From: Rickettsiales bacterium
Lineage (GTDB): Bacteria; Pseudomonadota; Alphaproteobacteria; Rickettsiales; SXRF01
Direction of reading: 5' to 3'
Length of the DNA: 64,000 nucleotides
Assembly: GCA_041396965.1 (NCBI GenBank)
Contig: JAWKXN010000001.1
Span: 434,001 to 498,000 of the forward strand
Part shown: piece by piece, positions 42,031 through 51,366 of the stretch
Layout: each line of letters begins with the position of its first letter
Numbering within the stretch: position 1 is the first letter of the stretch
Notes under the pieces: generated by a model
The model's database searches: none
The model's input: only the letters and a program-made list of their open reading frames with translations
Told to the model about the DNA's origin: nothing
Position numbers and translations under genes: made by a program

Positions 42031-43234
42031 TCAAGCCCTTCAATAGATTGCTAAATTGTAGAAAATCACCGAGCCTAACTTCGCACTTAGGCTGCTCATC
42101 TTCAGATTCCTTTGGTAGTGGGGAGACTATCCCTTCAGGTATATTAGTTCGCATGTCATCGTTATATGACCAATTTCCCTTGTTCCTTCCTATAACAGCT
42201 CCATCAAATGCTAGCAGGCTCAAATTAGGAGTGCGGAATGAGCATTCGCGTGCCTTTTTATATTTTTCATCTTCTAATTTTCCAAAAATGAACGCATAGG
42301 CCATGCCGGTTGAATTGCTTTCTAGGCATCTGCAAAGCACATCATTTATATGATCATCGCTAAATGAATAACCGGAAATAAATAGTATTGAAGATTGCTT
42401 CAGCATAAAATCCTTCAACCTATCCAGCATAGCCAAATAAGGCATTTTTCTGCTTTGATCATATTTCAAATGAGAGGGATAGATTAGGTGATGATTATCC
42501 TTTGCAAGGTCATCACTTCTTACGACATTCTTTTTAGCATCTAGCCGCCAATTTATTGATCCATGTATTTTCCAATACCTTGTCCATCTTGGCGGAAGCA
42601 CATGCTCGTTTTCTACGGCACCAAGATCAAAGAAAGCCTTTCTTGATCCAACAAATCCATCAAAGTATGGGGCGGAAGACTCTTCAAAAGATTGCTCGAT
42701 GAGTAAGTCATAGTTAGTAGTAAAAATATGCACAGGCTTATCGCGCTCGATAGTCCGCGTCCATATTGCTAAGTTATGGTAAGGGGACAGAGAGTCTGGC
42801 AGAGACTTATTTACTTCTTCGGATATTATTGTGCAAATTTCGGTGTCAAGCGTCTCTAAGTCCTTAGCAACAAAACCCCTTACGGTTCCTTTTCCAGCTA
42901 CACTTGCTAGGGCACGAACTTGCGTTAATATATCCTCAATATTAGGCGTATTGCAGCCATCTTCTTTCATTAAAGAGATCATTTTTTCCCACGAGCTTGG
43001 CTCGCTATCTTTTTTACTCTTGAGTCTCTCGGCAATGATATTTGTTAGCCCGGCAACATCGGGAATTAATGGATCAGAAATTTGGTTACCTTCATCATCG
43101 TTACGCTGATTAATTCGAACAGATAATGGACAGCCTGCCCCGATAAAGAAACCTATAGGCTTCTTATTCTGAGATAGTGCTTGCTGAATATAAGACACTT
43201 GTCTGTAGGCATCGTGATAACTACTCATTCCCAA
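42005..43234 (-). CDS. SIR2-domain NADase-like protein of a SIR2-HerA system
   Basis: 409 aa. SIR2 landmarks: GFFIGAGCPLSV (NAD-binding GAG, residues 32-34), HIFTTNYDLLIE near 170, and WKIHGSINWRL with the catalytic His near 225. Then SILFISGYSFSDDHINDVL closes the Rossmann fold. The C-terminal 110 residues are an extension. In the known SIR2-HerA (Nezha) systems, SIR2 hydrolyses NAD+. Its start lies 14 bases inside the end of hsdR, an unusual coupling. Confidence 0.9.
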   Translation of the reverse strand: MGMSSYHDAYRQVSYIQQALSQNKKPIGFFIGAGCPLSVRINQRNDDEGNQISDPLIPDVAGLTNIIAERLKSKKDSEPSSWEKMISLMKEDGCNTPNIEDILTQVRALASVAGKGTVRGFVAKDLETLDTEICTIISEEVNKSLPDSLSPYHNLAIWTRTIERDKPVHIFTTNYDLLIEQSFEESSAPYFDGFVGSRKAFFDLGAVENEHVLPPRWTRYWKIHGSINWRLDAKKNVVRSDDLAKDNHHLIYPSHLKYDQSRKMPYLAMLDRLKDFMLKQSSILFISGYSFSDDHINDVLCRCLESNSTGMAYAFIFGKLEDEKYKKARECSFRTPNLSLLAFDGAVIGRNKGNWSYNDDMRTNIPEGIVSPLPKESEDEQPKCEVRLGDFLQFSNLLKGLSGADESDE

Positions 43235-46205
43235 ACCTCATCATCATTTGGCGCAAACTTTCTGGATTCTGAGATAACAGACGCATAATGCTGCTATCGA
43301 AAGCGCGTTTGAATTCATCGTCGGAGGCATACTTCTTATAGAGATCAAGCTCTCTGCGACGCTCGCTATTTACAGCCTGTCCAATAATATCTTCCAGCGC
43401 AATCCGGCGGTTTTGCTCGTCGGCATTGTTCAAAACTTTATCCTTGTAGCTTGGGTGATTCATGACATGCTGTGCAATGTTAATAAATTTCACGCGCTGT
43501 TCCTCTGGCGTCGCATCCCAGCCAGCAAAGAAACGCTCATTAAACGAATTGATAATCTGATCCAGAGGGTCTTTTTCATTATCACCGCCATGCGCACCAC
43601 GAGGATTCGGGTTTTGCGGATCAACCTCACTATCAGAAGCATCAAGTCCAATCGTATGATTTAGCTTCACGCGTTCAAGCCCATAGGTGGACAGATCAAC
43701 ACTTTCCAGAAGTTCATCAATTTCCTCTGAATCAGGGTCTTTTACCTTCAACTTAGGAATCAGGAATTTCAGGAACCAGTGCAGCATTTCCCATTCTGGA
43801 TTATTGAACGGGATGATGCAGGCAACCTGCGCATAAATTTTTACAAACTGTTTGGCCTTAATTTTGAAATCGGCCTTTTGTTCTTCTGGCAGATCCTCAT
43901 CAAAACGGGCAACCACCTGATCCAAAACAGGTGAAAGCTGGTCTGCTTCCACGGCAGCAAAAAACAGCTGGTTAAATTGCTCAACTTCGCCCCGTTCATA
44001 AATTCCATAATCATCCAGTGCATCTTTAATATCGTGCAGTACGTTGACATCGGTGGGCTGGCTAAGCGATGTAGAGGTGTAGAAATCATCAAACGCACTC
44101 TTGATGTCTTCTACACTGTTGTAGAAGTCGAGGACAAACGTGTCCTGCTTAGCAAGTTTATAATTACAACGATTCAGGCGAGAGAGCGTTTGCACTGCCA
44201 ACACGCCTTGCAGCTTTTTATCGACATACATGCTGTGCAGCATGGGCTCATCAAAGCCGGTGAGGAATTTATTCGCCACCACCAGTATTTTATATTCATC
44301 CTTTTTGAATTCTTTGGGGATGTCATTTCCGGGAAAACCATTGAGGCTGTCTTCCGTATGCTCAATCCCGTCCACGACCTTTTTGCCAGTAAACGCAATT
44401 ACAGGCTTAAACGGCACGCCGCTTTCCTTCAGGACAGTGCGTAAGGCCATGTAATAGCGGATTGCAGATTCAATATTGCGGGTGACCACCATTGCCTTGG
44501 CCTTGCCTCGCAGTTTTTTCGCCTGATAGACATTCTCTATAAAGTGATTAGCGATGATATTTGCTTTGGCTTCGATCGTATCACGATGGGCTTCAACATA
44601 TGCTCGCAGCTTCTTCTGCGCCTTTTTTGTGTTAAATAGCGGGTTGTCTTCAATGGATTTTTGTATCTCGTAATAGCTGCGATAGGTGGTGTAGTTAGCC
44701 AGCACATCCAGAATAAACCCTTCCTCAATCGCTTGCTTCATGCTGTAGAGGTGGAAGGGATGAAACTTTCCATCCGCGCTTTGCACGCCAAACTTCTCCA
44801 GCGTCGCGTTTTTAGGCGTGGCGGTGAAGGCAAAGAAAGAAGCGTTATTACCCATCTTTCGACGGTTCATGGCATCAAGGATTTTATCCTGCAAATCTTC
44901 AGGCACTTCTTCGCCATCTGCTGCACTGATTACCGCGTTCAATGTATCTGCCGTGCTGCCACTTTGTGAGGAGTGCGCCTCATCCACGATCACTGCGAAT
45001 TTGCGATCAGAAAGATCGGCCATGCCATCTACGATGAAGGGAAACTTCTGAATAGTCGTGATGATTAGCTTCTTGCCATTCTCTAAATGCTGTTTAAGGC
45101 CTTGTGCATTGTCACAATGCGCGACGATATTTTTAACTTCGGAAAAGCTCTTGATATTGTCTTTCAGCTGCTTATCCAGAATGCGGCGATCCGTCACCAC
45201 AATCACGCTATCGAAGATATTGGCTGCACCGGTAGGATCATACAGCTCCACCAGCTGATAGCCCAACCATGTAATGGAGTTAGATTTCCCTGAGCCTGCT
45301 GAGTGCTGAATCAGATATTTATGTCCGGCACCATTAGACTTTGCATGGTTAAGAATTTTCCGCACCACATCCAGCTGATGATAACGTGGGAAAAACAGCA
45401 GCTTCTTTTTCTTCCCTGTTTCTTCGTCCTCTTCCTCAACCAGCTTGGCGAACTGCTCAATAATGTTAATCAGGCTGTTACGCGTCAGCACTTCTTCCCA
45501 AAGATAAGCTGTTTTATGGCCGCCTGAGTTTACAGGATTTCCTTTGCCGTGGTTATGACCTTTGTTGAAGGGCAGAAAGTAGGTTCCTTTGCCATCAATC
45601 TTCGTGGTCATGAAGACTTCATCCGGATCAACGGCAAAATGCACTAAACAACGCCCAAATTCAAAGAGCGGCTCGTTTTTATCGCGATCTTCCGCATACT
45701 GTTTGCGGGCATGATAAACAGTTTGCCCTGTCCACGGGTTCTTCAGCTCAAAGGTGGCGATGGGTAAGCCGTTGAGGTAAAGAACCATATCCACAGATTT
45801 GAACGTATCCGTGGCAGAATAATGCACTTGCCGCGCAATCGAAAAGATGTTGGAAGCAAAGGCGCGAATCACATCAGGGTTCAGATCATTATACACGCCG
45901 CCATAGCTTAGCTTCAGGTGAGCATCATCAATGGCGAGGCCTTTTTTCAGGACAGCGAGCATGCCATCTTTTTTGATCTTGCGGTTCAATCGCTCCAATA
46001 CCAGCCGCTGCCAATCATGCCGCCCGCGCAACTTTTCCAATTCTTCTGGCTGAGTAGCTTCCAGAAACGCCCAGAACTTGGCTTCATCCACAGCAAATTC
46101 AGTGTTAAAATCCGCAGGAGCAGAGGACACATAGCCATCAGCCAGCAATGCTTTCTCGATATGGGCTTCCAGTGCCGCTTCGTTGGTTTGGCTGGTTTGG
46201 ATCAT
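43221..46205 (-). CDS. hsdR: Type I restriction enzyme R subunit
   Basis: 994 aa from ATG at 46205 (MIQTSQTNEAALEAHIEKAL), with GGGGAAAG before it; the frame is open 177 bases further, but that part overlaps another gene and is not HsdR-like. The N-terminal nuclease has DMVLYLNGLPIATFELK (PD-(D/E)XK). The motor has HSAGSGKSNSITWLGYQL (Walker A), VIVDEAHSSQSG, FFAFTATPKN, and VANKFLTGFDEP. It translocates and cuts DNA unmethylated at the HsdS site. Confidence 0.92.
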   Translation of the reverse strand: MIQTSQTNEAALEAHIEKALLADGYVSSAPADFNTEFAVDEAKFWAFLEATQPEELEKLRGRHDWQRLVLERLNRKIKKDGMLAVLKKGLAIDDAHLKLSYGGVYNDLNPDVIRAFASNIFSIARQVHYSATDTFKSVDMVLYLNGLPIATFELKNPWTGQTVYHARKQYAEDRDKNEPLFEFGRCLVHFAVDPDEVFMTTKIDGKGTYFLPFNKGHNHGKGNPVNSGGHKTAYLWEEVLTRNSLINIIEQFAKLVEEEDEETGKKKKLLFFPRYHQLDVVRKILNHAKSNGAGHKYLIQHSAGSGKSNSITWLGYQLVELYDPTGAANIFDSVIVVTDRRILDKQLKDNIKSFSEVKNIVAHCDNAQGLKQHLENGKKLIITTIQKFPFIVDGMADLSDRKFAVIVDEAHSSQSGSTADTLNAVISAADGEEVPEDLQDKILDAMNRRKMGNNASFFAFTATPKNATLEKFGVQSADGKFHPFHLYSMKQAIEEGFILDVLANYTTYRSYYEIQKSIEDNPLFNTKKAQKKLRAYVEAHRDTIEAKANIIANHFIENVYQAKKLRGKAKAMVVTRNIESAIRYYMALRTVLKESGVPFKPVIAFTGKKVVDGIEHTEDSLNGFPGNDIPKEFKKDEYKILVVANKFLTGFDEPMLHSMYVDKKLQGVLAVQTLSRLNRCNYKLAKQDTFVLDFYNSVEDIKSAFDDFYTSTSLSQPTDVNVLHDIKDALDDYGIYERGEVEQFNQLFFAAVEADQLSPVLDQVVARFDEDLPEEQKADFKIKAKQFVKIYAQVACIIPFNNPEWEMLHWFLKFLIPKLKVKDPDSEEIDELLESVDLSTYGLERVKLNHTIGLDASDSEVDPQNPNPRGAHGGDNEKDPLDQIINSFNERFFAGWDATPEEQRVKFINIAQHVMNHPSYKDKVLNNADEQNRRIALEDIIGQAVNSERRRELDLYKKYASDDEFKRAFDSSIMRLLSQNPESLRQMMMRFGNE

Positions 46206-46231
46206 ACTTTCCCCGCAATCTGTATTTCTTG

Positions 46232-46256
46232 AACTGTTCGGAATTTCCGAACAGTT
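46232..46256 (+). promoter_or_regulatory. Perfect 12-bp inverted repeat upstream of hsdR
   Basis: AACTGTTCGGAA and its exact complement flank a single T, between the zinc-ribbon gene and hsdR. The half contains CTGTTCG, as does the dyad at 51974-51994. It could be an operator of a phage repressor or an mRNA hairpin controlling hsdR translation. Confidence 0.5.
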
Positions 46257-46293
46257 GCTGCTGGTCTGTTGTGTGCTGAAAATTTCTGCACAG

Positions 46294-46542
46294 TTACTTG
46301 AATGTCTTTTTAAGCATTTTTGAGAGTTCATCACTGATGGCTTTGGTGGCGTCCTTTTGGATAGCTGGTTTTTCTTTGGCATAGGCTGCCTTCACCAACT
46401 GATCTTTTGTGAACTCCGCACCGCATGCGTTGCAGGTGTAGTGATCCACGCCTTGTTCAAATGCGAAATCGGTATGCTCGCACTCCAGACAAAAGAGCTC
46501 AATCTCTCTATTCACTGCCTTCTCAATTTTCGTCATGTCCAT
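46294..46542 (-). CDS. Small zinc-ribbon protein in the hsd locus
   Basis: 82 aa. FCLECEHTDFAFEQGVDHYTCNACGAEF gives CxxC and CxxC, a zinc ribbon (residues about 18-42; listed here as CLEC and CNAC). The rest is helical and Lys-rich. It stands between hsdS (13 bases away) and hsdR on the same strand. I know no role in type I restriction; it could regulate or stabilise the complex. Confidence 0.75.
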   Translation of the reverse strand: MDMTKIEKAVNREIELFCLECEHTDFAFEQGVDHYTCNACGAEFTKDQLVKAAYAKEKPAIQKDATKAISDELSKMLKKTFK

Positions 46543-46555
46543 AATATCGCTCCTT

Positions 46556-47866
46556 TTACACCTTGATTTTTCCTGTCACCGCATGGGCGATGAGCGTTTG
46601 TTTGAATTCTTTAAGTTTCTCAATTTCACGCTCTGCGTTGTTAAACGCAGGGCTGAAGTCAGATTCAATTTTCTTGCAATATGCGACAATTTTTTCTTCG
46701 TCATCTTTGTGTGGACAAATTACTTTAAGAGCGGAAAGCGTATTTTGCCCTAGTGTTGGGATGGTTCCCCCAATGACATTATTCTCTACTTGTATTCTAA
46801 AATACGGTGCAGAGATGCTTCTTTGCAGCAAGCTAGCACTCATCTTAAATCTTTTGAGAACAACCAACTGTGGATTGATTGTCATTTCCATATCGTATTT
46901 ATCAATAATGGCGCTTTTTCCATAAGATGAACCAGTTTTGACAAAGATTATATCATTCTCGAAAACCATGATTTCTGGGGATTCGTGATATTTCTTCCAA
47001 GATAAAAAGCTGACCTTGTCTGTTGAAAATCCATTTTCATGAATGTTGCTTGGGCTAAGAGTTATTGCACCTTCACCTTCATCCACTAGATCAGAAGCAG
47101 TGTAGCCCCTGAACCCAATACGTCCGAAGATTTGGCATACATTCTTCAAGCGCTTCACCTCCCAGTGGGCGGGGATGTGGCCGATCCATTCGATGCCGCT
47201 GTCTTTCATGGGCGCGTTGGGGTTGAGGCCTTTAGTGACGGCTTGGTTGATGAGGATGGATTTTTGTTCCTTCAGCAACTCAATCAGCCGCTGCTTTTTC
47301 TCTATCGCCGCATCAATCTCCGCCGTTTTCTGATCCAAAAACGCCACAATGCGATCTTGTGTTGCCATATCAATGGCGGGAACAGGTAAGTCTAGCAGAT
47401 CATTTTGATTGAGTGTTGAGCGAACACCCGCGCCTAATTTGTTGTAGACTCCCTCCAGATACATGAAGAAATAAAAATAATATAAGAATCTGGGGTTAGT
47501 ATTATTAGAAGGTCGAACTCGAATGTATGCTGAGCTCATAATCCCATCTTCATGTACAAGCCCCACACGACTTGTTTTGTAGTTTTCAAGGTCAATTAGC
47601 TTAAAGACCAGATCATCTTTTTCAAACAGCTGGTAGGTGCGGTAATCGTCTGGAACCAACCCTTCTGGCGAATCCGGATTGTTATTCACTACACCACGAA
47701 GCGTTAGTGAAAGCACGTTCTCACATTCATTCTTGCGGTTAAGATATTTTTTATATTTGTGAATCCACTTTGCGCGCTCCAAAGACCAATCTTCTGGAAT
47801 CTTTCCCAGCCAAGGCACGCCGCTGTCTTTGTAGCTGTCATAGGTTTGGTAGGCTGCTTGCATCAT
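46556..47866 (-). CDS. hsdS: Type I restriction specificity subunit
   Basis: 436 aa with two target-recognition domains. Each begins with the usual signature (DSGVPWLGKIPEDWSLERAK at about 12, and DSGIEWIGHIPAHWEVKRLK near 225). Each is followed by a helical spacer (AFLDQKTAEIDAAIEKKQRL, and the C-terminal KIESDFSPAFNNAEREIEKL). The target sequence cannot be predicted. The start overlaps the hsdM stop. Confidence 0.92.
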   Translation of the reverse strand: MMQAAYQTYDSYKDSGVPWLGKIPEDWSLERAKWIHKYKKYLNRKNECENVLSLTLRGVVNNNPDSPEGLVPDDYRTYQLFEKDDLVFKLIDLENYKTSRVGLVHEDGIMSSAYIRVRPSNNTNPRFLYYFYFFMYLEGVYNKLGAGVRSTLNQNDLLDLPVPAIDMATQDRIVAFLDQKTAEIDAAIEKKQRLIELLKEQKSILINQAVTKGLNPNAPMKDSGIEWIGHIPAHWEVKRLKNVCQIFGRIGFRGYTASDLVDEGEGAITLSPSNIHENGFSTDKVSFLSWKKYHESPEIMVFENDIIFVKTGSSYGKSAIIDKYDMEMTINPQLVVLKRFKMSASLLQRSISAPYFRIQVENNVIGGTIPTLGQNTLSALKVICPHKDDEEKIVAYCKKIESDFSPAFNNAEREIEKLKEFKQTLIAHAVTGKIKV

Positions 47867-50205
47867 GCGGCCTCACTTTTTGGTGTAGCGCTGGTGAGAT
47901 CAACCAGCTTTTTCAGCAAGCCTTCGGTTTCTTCTTCCAGCTGCAGAATATCCCGCGTCACATCATCCAGCGAGCGCAACGGCTGGTGCTGGTAGAAATA
48001 GCGGTTGAAGCTGATTTCATAGCCGATGGTGGTTTTGCCAATGTCCAGCCATGCTTCATCCACATGTGGGCGCACCTCGCTCAAGAAGTAATCGTGAATA
48101 TCTTCCTTCAGCGGCACGTTCTCTGTGTCGCGTAGGTCGCTGTCGGTTTCATATTCGAGATACTCGCCATCTTTGCCGGTCGGCCAGTAGCCATAATCCG
48201 CCAGATGTTGTTTTTCTGTTCCCAGCTTCTCCAGCAGCTCTTCCAGCTTTGCACCGGCGAGTTTATGCTGTTTTTTGATGACTTTCTCAGCCTTTTCATC
48301 GCGCCAGCTAATAGCGTTTAGAATCTGGTTTTTCTCGGAAGCTGAGAGCTTGATCTTCTGCGCTTTCAGCGTGGCCTCAAATTTCTCGCTGAAAGTGTTG
48401 AAGTCGTTCCAAACATCCTGCCCAATAATACCCATCAGCTTTTCAGCCGTTTGCATCAGGTCACGCTGCTCTATCCACGTTTTTTCGCTGAGTAGCGCTT
48501 TTTTGTTTTTTGGGGTGATGCTGATTTCCTCGCGCTCCAGATAATCCTCGATCACCTGCTTATGCGATTTGATGTTGGTGTACACTTCATCTTCATATTT
48601 TTCGAACATCCATTCCATCACCTCCTGCATGGCAGAAGCAAAGCGAAGGCTGGCCACGCGCTCCGGCGTGAATTGCGCGGACTTACGCAGCGGACGTTCT
48701 ACCGTCACTTTGTAATAACCAAAATCTTCATTATCAAAGAGCTTGGAAACGCCTTCGTCCTTCATATCCAGATAGATGCGGGTGATTTCATCAATATGTG
48801 CGTCGGTAAATTCGCAGTTCTTTTGCCCCAGATTCTTGCGGAGCTTTTGATACATCTCTGAAGCATTGATCAGCTGCACCTTGCCGCGTCGGTGGGCAGG
48901 CTTGTTGTTGCACAGAATCCAGATATAGGTGGTGATGCCTGTGTTGTAGAACATGTTATTCGGCAGCTGGATAATGGCTTCCAGATAGTCGTTTTCAATA
49001 ATGAAGCGGCGGATGTTGCTTTCGCCGCCGCCTGCATCACCTGTAAAAAGGGATGAGCCATTATGCACTGATGCGATGCGCGAACCTTGCGGGCTGTTGG
49101 CGAGGTTACGCATTTTGCCTGCCATCTCCATCAGGAACAGCAGCTGGCCGTCGGATGAGCGTGGGGTGGCATCTGCCATTTCATCTTCCCCAGCGAAGTT
49201 CTTCAGGCGCACCTGAAAGCGAGAGTCGATAACGTCTTTGCCGTCTTTGATGTATTTCAGGTCAGATTTCCATGACTTACCATAAGGCGGGTTGGAAAGC
49301 ATAAAATCAAACTTCATGGCCGAAAACTCGTCTGTGGCCAAGGTGGAGCCGAGCTTGATGTTTTCAGGGTTATTGCCCTTGATCATCATGTCGGATTTAC
49401 AGATGGCAAACGTTTCCGGGTTCACCTCTTTGCCGTACACATACACATCAGCGGTGGATTTGATGCCGCCTTCGGGGTCAATGATGAAATTCTGCGCTTC
49501 GGTGAGCATGCCGCCAGAACCGCAGGCGGGGTCATAGATCGTCATCACCGGCGGCAGTTGGTTTTTGACCGGCTCAAAGAGGATATGCGTCATGAGCTTG
49601 ATAACTTCACGCGGGGTAAAGTGCTCTCCGGCTTCTTCGTTGTTTTCCTCGTTGAATTTGCGGATCAATTCCTCAAACACATAGCCCATGCCCAGATTGC
49701 TAAGGCCGGCCAGCAGGCGTCCATCAGCCGTGCGCTTATCTTCCGGGCTGAGGTTGATTTCTTCTGAGACATATTTCTCGATCACATCATACAGCACATC
49801 AGCCGCTACCATCTTGCGCACCTGATTACGCAGATCAAAGTTTTCGATGATTTCTTTCACGTTGGCGCTGAAGCCATCCAGATAGGTTTTGAAGTTTGCT
49901 TCCAGCTGTGACGGGTTGCCCAGCAATGATTTCAGCGTGAATTGAGAGGTGTTGTAGAACACATAGCCTGAAGCCTCGCAGAGTCCTTTAGGATCGAGCT
50001 CGGTGAGTCCGACATCCGTGCGTTGAAATTTCACTTCTTCAAGTACGGCTTCTTTTGTCGGCTCCAGCAGGCAATCTAGGCGGCGCAGTACAAACATCGG
50101 GAGAATAACGTCGCGATATTTGCCCCGCACGAACACATCGCGCAGGCAATCATCCGCAATCGACCATATAAAGCTGACAATTTTATTATGTGTTGAGTGA
50201 TCCAT
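47863..50205 (-). CDS. hsdM: Type I restriction methyltransferase subunit
   Basis: 780 aa, the long HsdM form. N-terminal helical domain (NKIVSFIWSIADDCLRDVFV), then EEAGEHFTPREVIKLM, SAM motif I TIYDPACGSGGMLTEAQNFI and catalytic motif IV MLSNPPYGKSW. It methylates adenine (N6). The C-terminal extension after about 530 is helical and lysine/glutamate-rich and may contact HsdS. The start overlaps the HTH gene stop by one base. Confidence 0.93.
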   Translation of the reverse strand: MDHSTHNKIVSFIWSIADDCLRDVFVRGKYRDVILPMFVLRRLDCLLEPTKEAVLEEVKFQRTDVGLTELDPKGLCEASGYVFYNTSQFTLKSLLGNPSQLEANFKTYLDGFSANVKEIIENFDLRNQVRKMVAADVLYDVIEKYVSEEINLSPEDKRTADGRLLAGLSNLGMGYVFEELIRKFNEENNEEAGEHFTPREVIKLMTHILFEPVKNQLPPVMTIYDPACGSGGMLTEAQNFIIDPEGGIKSTADVYVYGKEVNPETFAICKSDMMIKGNNPENIKLGSTLATDEFSAMKFDFMLSNPPYGKSWKSDLKYIKDGKDVIDSRFQVRLKNFAGEDEMADATPRSSDGQLLFLMEMAGKMRNLANSPQGSRIASVHNGSSLFTGDAGGGESNIRRFIIENDYLEAIIQLPNNMFYNTGITTYIWILCNNKPAHRRGKVQLINASEMYQKLRKNLGQKNCEFTDAHIDEITRIYLDMKDEGVSKLFDNEDFGYYKVTVERPLRKSAQFTPERVASLRFASAMQEVMEWMFEKYEDEVYTNIKSHKQVIEDYLEREEISITPKNKKALLSEKTWIEQRDLMQTAEKLMGIIGQDVWNDFNTFSEKFEATLKAQKIKLSASEKNQILNAISWRDEKAEKVIKKQHKLAGAKLEELLEKLGTEKQHLADYGYWPTGKDGEYLEYETDSDLRDTENVPLKEDIHDYFLSEVRPHVDEAWLDIGKTTIGYEISFNRYFYQHQPLRSLDDVTRDILQLEEETEGLLKKLVDLTSATPKSEAA

Positions 50206-50387
50206 TACTTTGCCTCCCTTTTTCCCTGTTCTGCTATCCAGCTATCAATCTCACTTTTCTTGAAACGCCATGCGCCGCCAACCTTAAAGCCGGGAATTTT
50301 ACCTTCAGCCGTCAGCTTGTAAGCCGTCTTGTCATTGATCTTCAGGTAGTCTGCGACTTCCTTCATGGTCATTATGTCAGAATCCAT
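50205..50387 (-). CDS. Excisionase/MerR-type helix-turn-helix protein
   Basis: 60 aa. MTMKEVADYLKINDKTAYKL, then TAEGKIPGFKVGGAWRFKKS and EIDSWI is the HTH_17 (excisionase-family) fold. It is the first gene of the defence operon and overlaps hsdM by one base (TAATG). It could regulate the operon or, since the phage uses a serine recombinase, serve elsewhere. Such genes commonly precede hsdM. Confidence 0.85.
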   Translation of the reverse strand: MDSDIMTMKEVADYLKINDKTAYKLTAEGKIPGFKVGGAWRFKKSEIDSWIAEQGKREAK

Positions 50388-50492
50388 TGCAACGCCTCTC
50401 TAAATGCGGGACATCTGACAATACAGAAAAGGAGAGAAAAAACAAGAAAGTTACAGAATAAATTCACCCCTTAACGTATTGTTCTGAAGCGC

Positions 50493-51254
50493 TTACACCG
50501 CCTGTGGCTCAGATAGGGCTGGCATAGGGCTGCATATAGGACTCAGGCGGTAATAGCCGCGTCCATTGGAGTGTATCAATTCTTTCCAATGTGCCTGATG
50601 ACGGAACGCGTCGCGCATGATCATGCTGGATGATCCGGCGTTGGCGAGCAGCGTTTTGCCGTGAATCCACGGGTTATCCGATAGCAGGCTGGCTTCATGC
50701 AGCTGGCGCACGATGGCAGCCTGTATCTCGCCGAAAGTAAACTGGTAGCCATTTAGCCGCACGAGGCGATAGTTATTTTGCTGGTTAAACATTGGCTGCG
50801 CTTGCGGTGGGGCATCGCGTTTGATTTTGTGTACACTAATCACCTTGCAGGGTTTACTTGCGGCGAGATTATGCGCTTTCTCGAAGCTCCGCATATCTTC
50901 GGTGAGGATCAGCAAATCCTCGATCCACATCTCTACCTTATCCAAATGCTCCACAATGAGGTAATGTGAATCGGGTTGGCGGGTGAGGAATTTGCGCCGC
51001 GCCACCACACCTTTGGAAAAGATGATTCGGCAGGATTCCGGTGCCACACGGACATATCCCTCCAGCTGCTGCGCAGGATGGCGGGTGGCATTGTCCGGGC
51101 TGTGTTCAGTGATGGTGTAGGCATAGGTGGGCGATAACCACACCGAAGCATGTAGTTTACCCGCGACGATTGCATGCTGCACCTCCTCCAGAGTGGTCGT
51201 CCAACGAGCTGCTGCCTGCGATAATGTGTAATACTCCCGTTCAGGAAAGGGCAT
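50493..51254 (-). CDS. Hypothetical phage protein, possible regulator
   Basis: 253 aa with GGGAGG before the start. The N-terminus (EREYYTLSQAAARWTTTLEE, VQHAIVAGKL) resembles a helix-turn-helix. The C-terminal part (QFTFGEIQAAIVRQLHEASL, HGKTLLANAGSSSMIMRDAF, KELIHSNGRGYYRL) looks like a second winged helix. It is transcribed divergently from the UmuD-like gene, the place of a phage repressor or antirepressor. I recognise no named family. Confidence 0.6.
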   Translation of the reverse strand: MPFPEREYYTLSQAAARWTTTLEEVQHAIVAGKLHASVWLSPTYAYTITEHSPDNATRHPAQQLEGYVRVAPESCRIIFSKGVVARRKFLTRQPDSHYLIVEHLDKVEMWIEDLLILTEDMRSFEKAHNLAASKPCKVISVHKIKRDAPPQAQPMFNQQNNYRLVRLNGYQFTFGEIQAAIVRQLHEASLLSDNPWIHGKTLLANAGSSSMIMRDAFRHQAHWKELIHSNGRGYYRLSPICSPMPALSEPQAV

Positions 51255-51300
51255 GCCAGCCTCCCGATTTTGCTTTATAATTTGGTCTTTCCAATGCCTC

Positions 51301-51329
51301 TTGAATTATGTACAGTATTTTGTTATGTA
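51301..51329 (+). promoter_or_regulatory. Putative promoter of the UmuD-like gene
   Basis: TTGAAT (51301-51306) and TATGTA (51324-51329) with a 17-base spacer; the TTG start codon is at 51367. ATGTACA in the spacer also occurs in the dyad at 53801-53820. Confidence 0.45.
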
Positions 51330-51366
51330 GCGTCAACTGCATTGAAAACTTTTTAGGAGTGTTCAC

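Noticed and set aside
46206..46382. N-terminal extension of hsdR by 59 codons
   Set aside because: It overlaps the zinc-ribbon gene, is low-complexity Ser/Asn/Lys, and a ribosome site supports the start at 46205.
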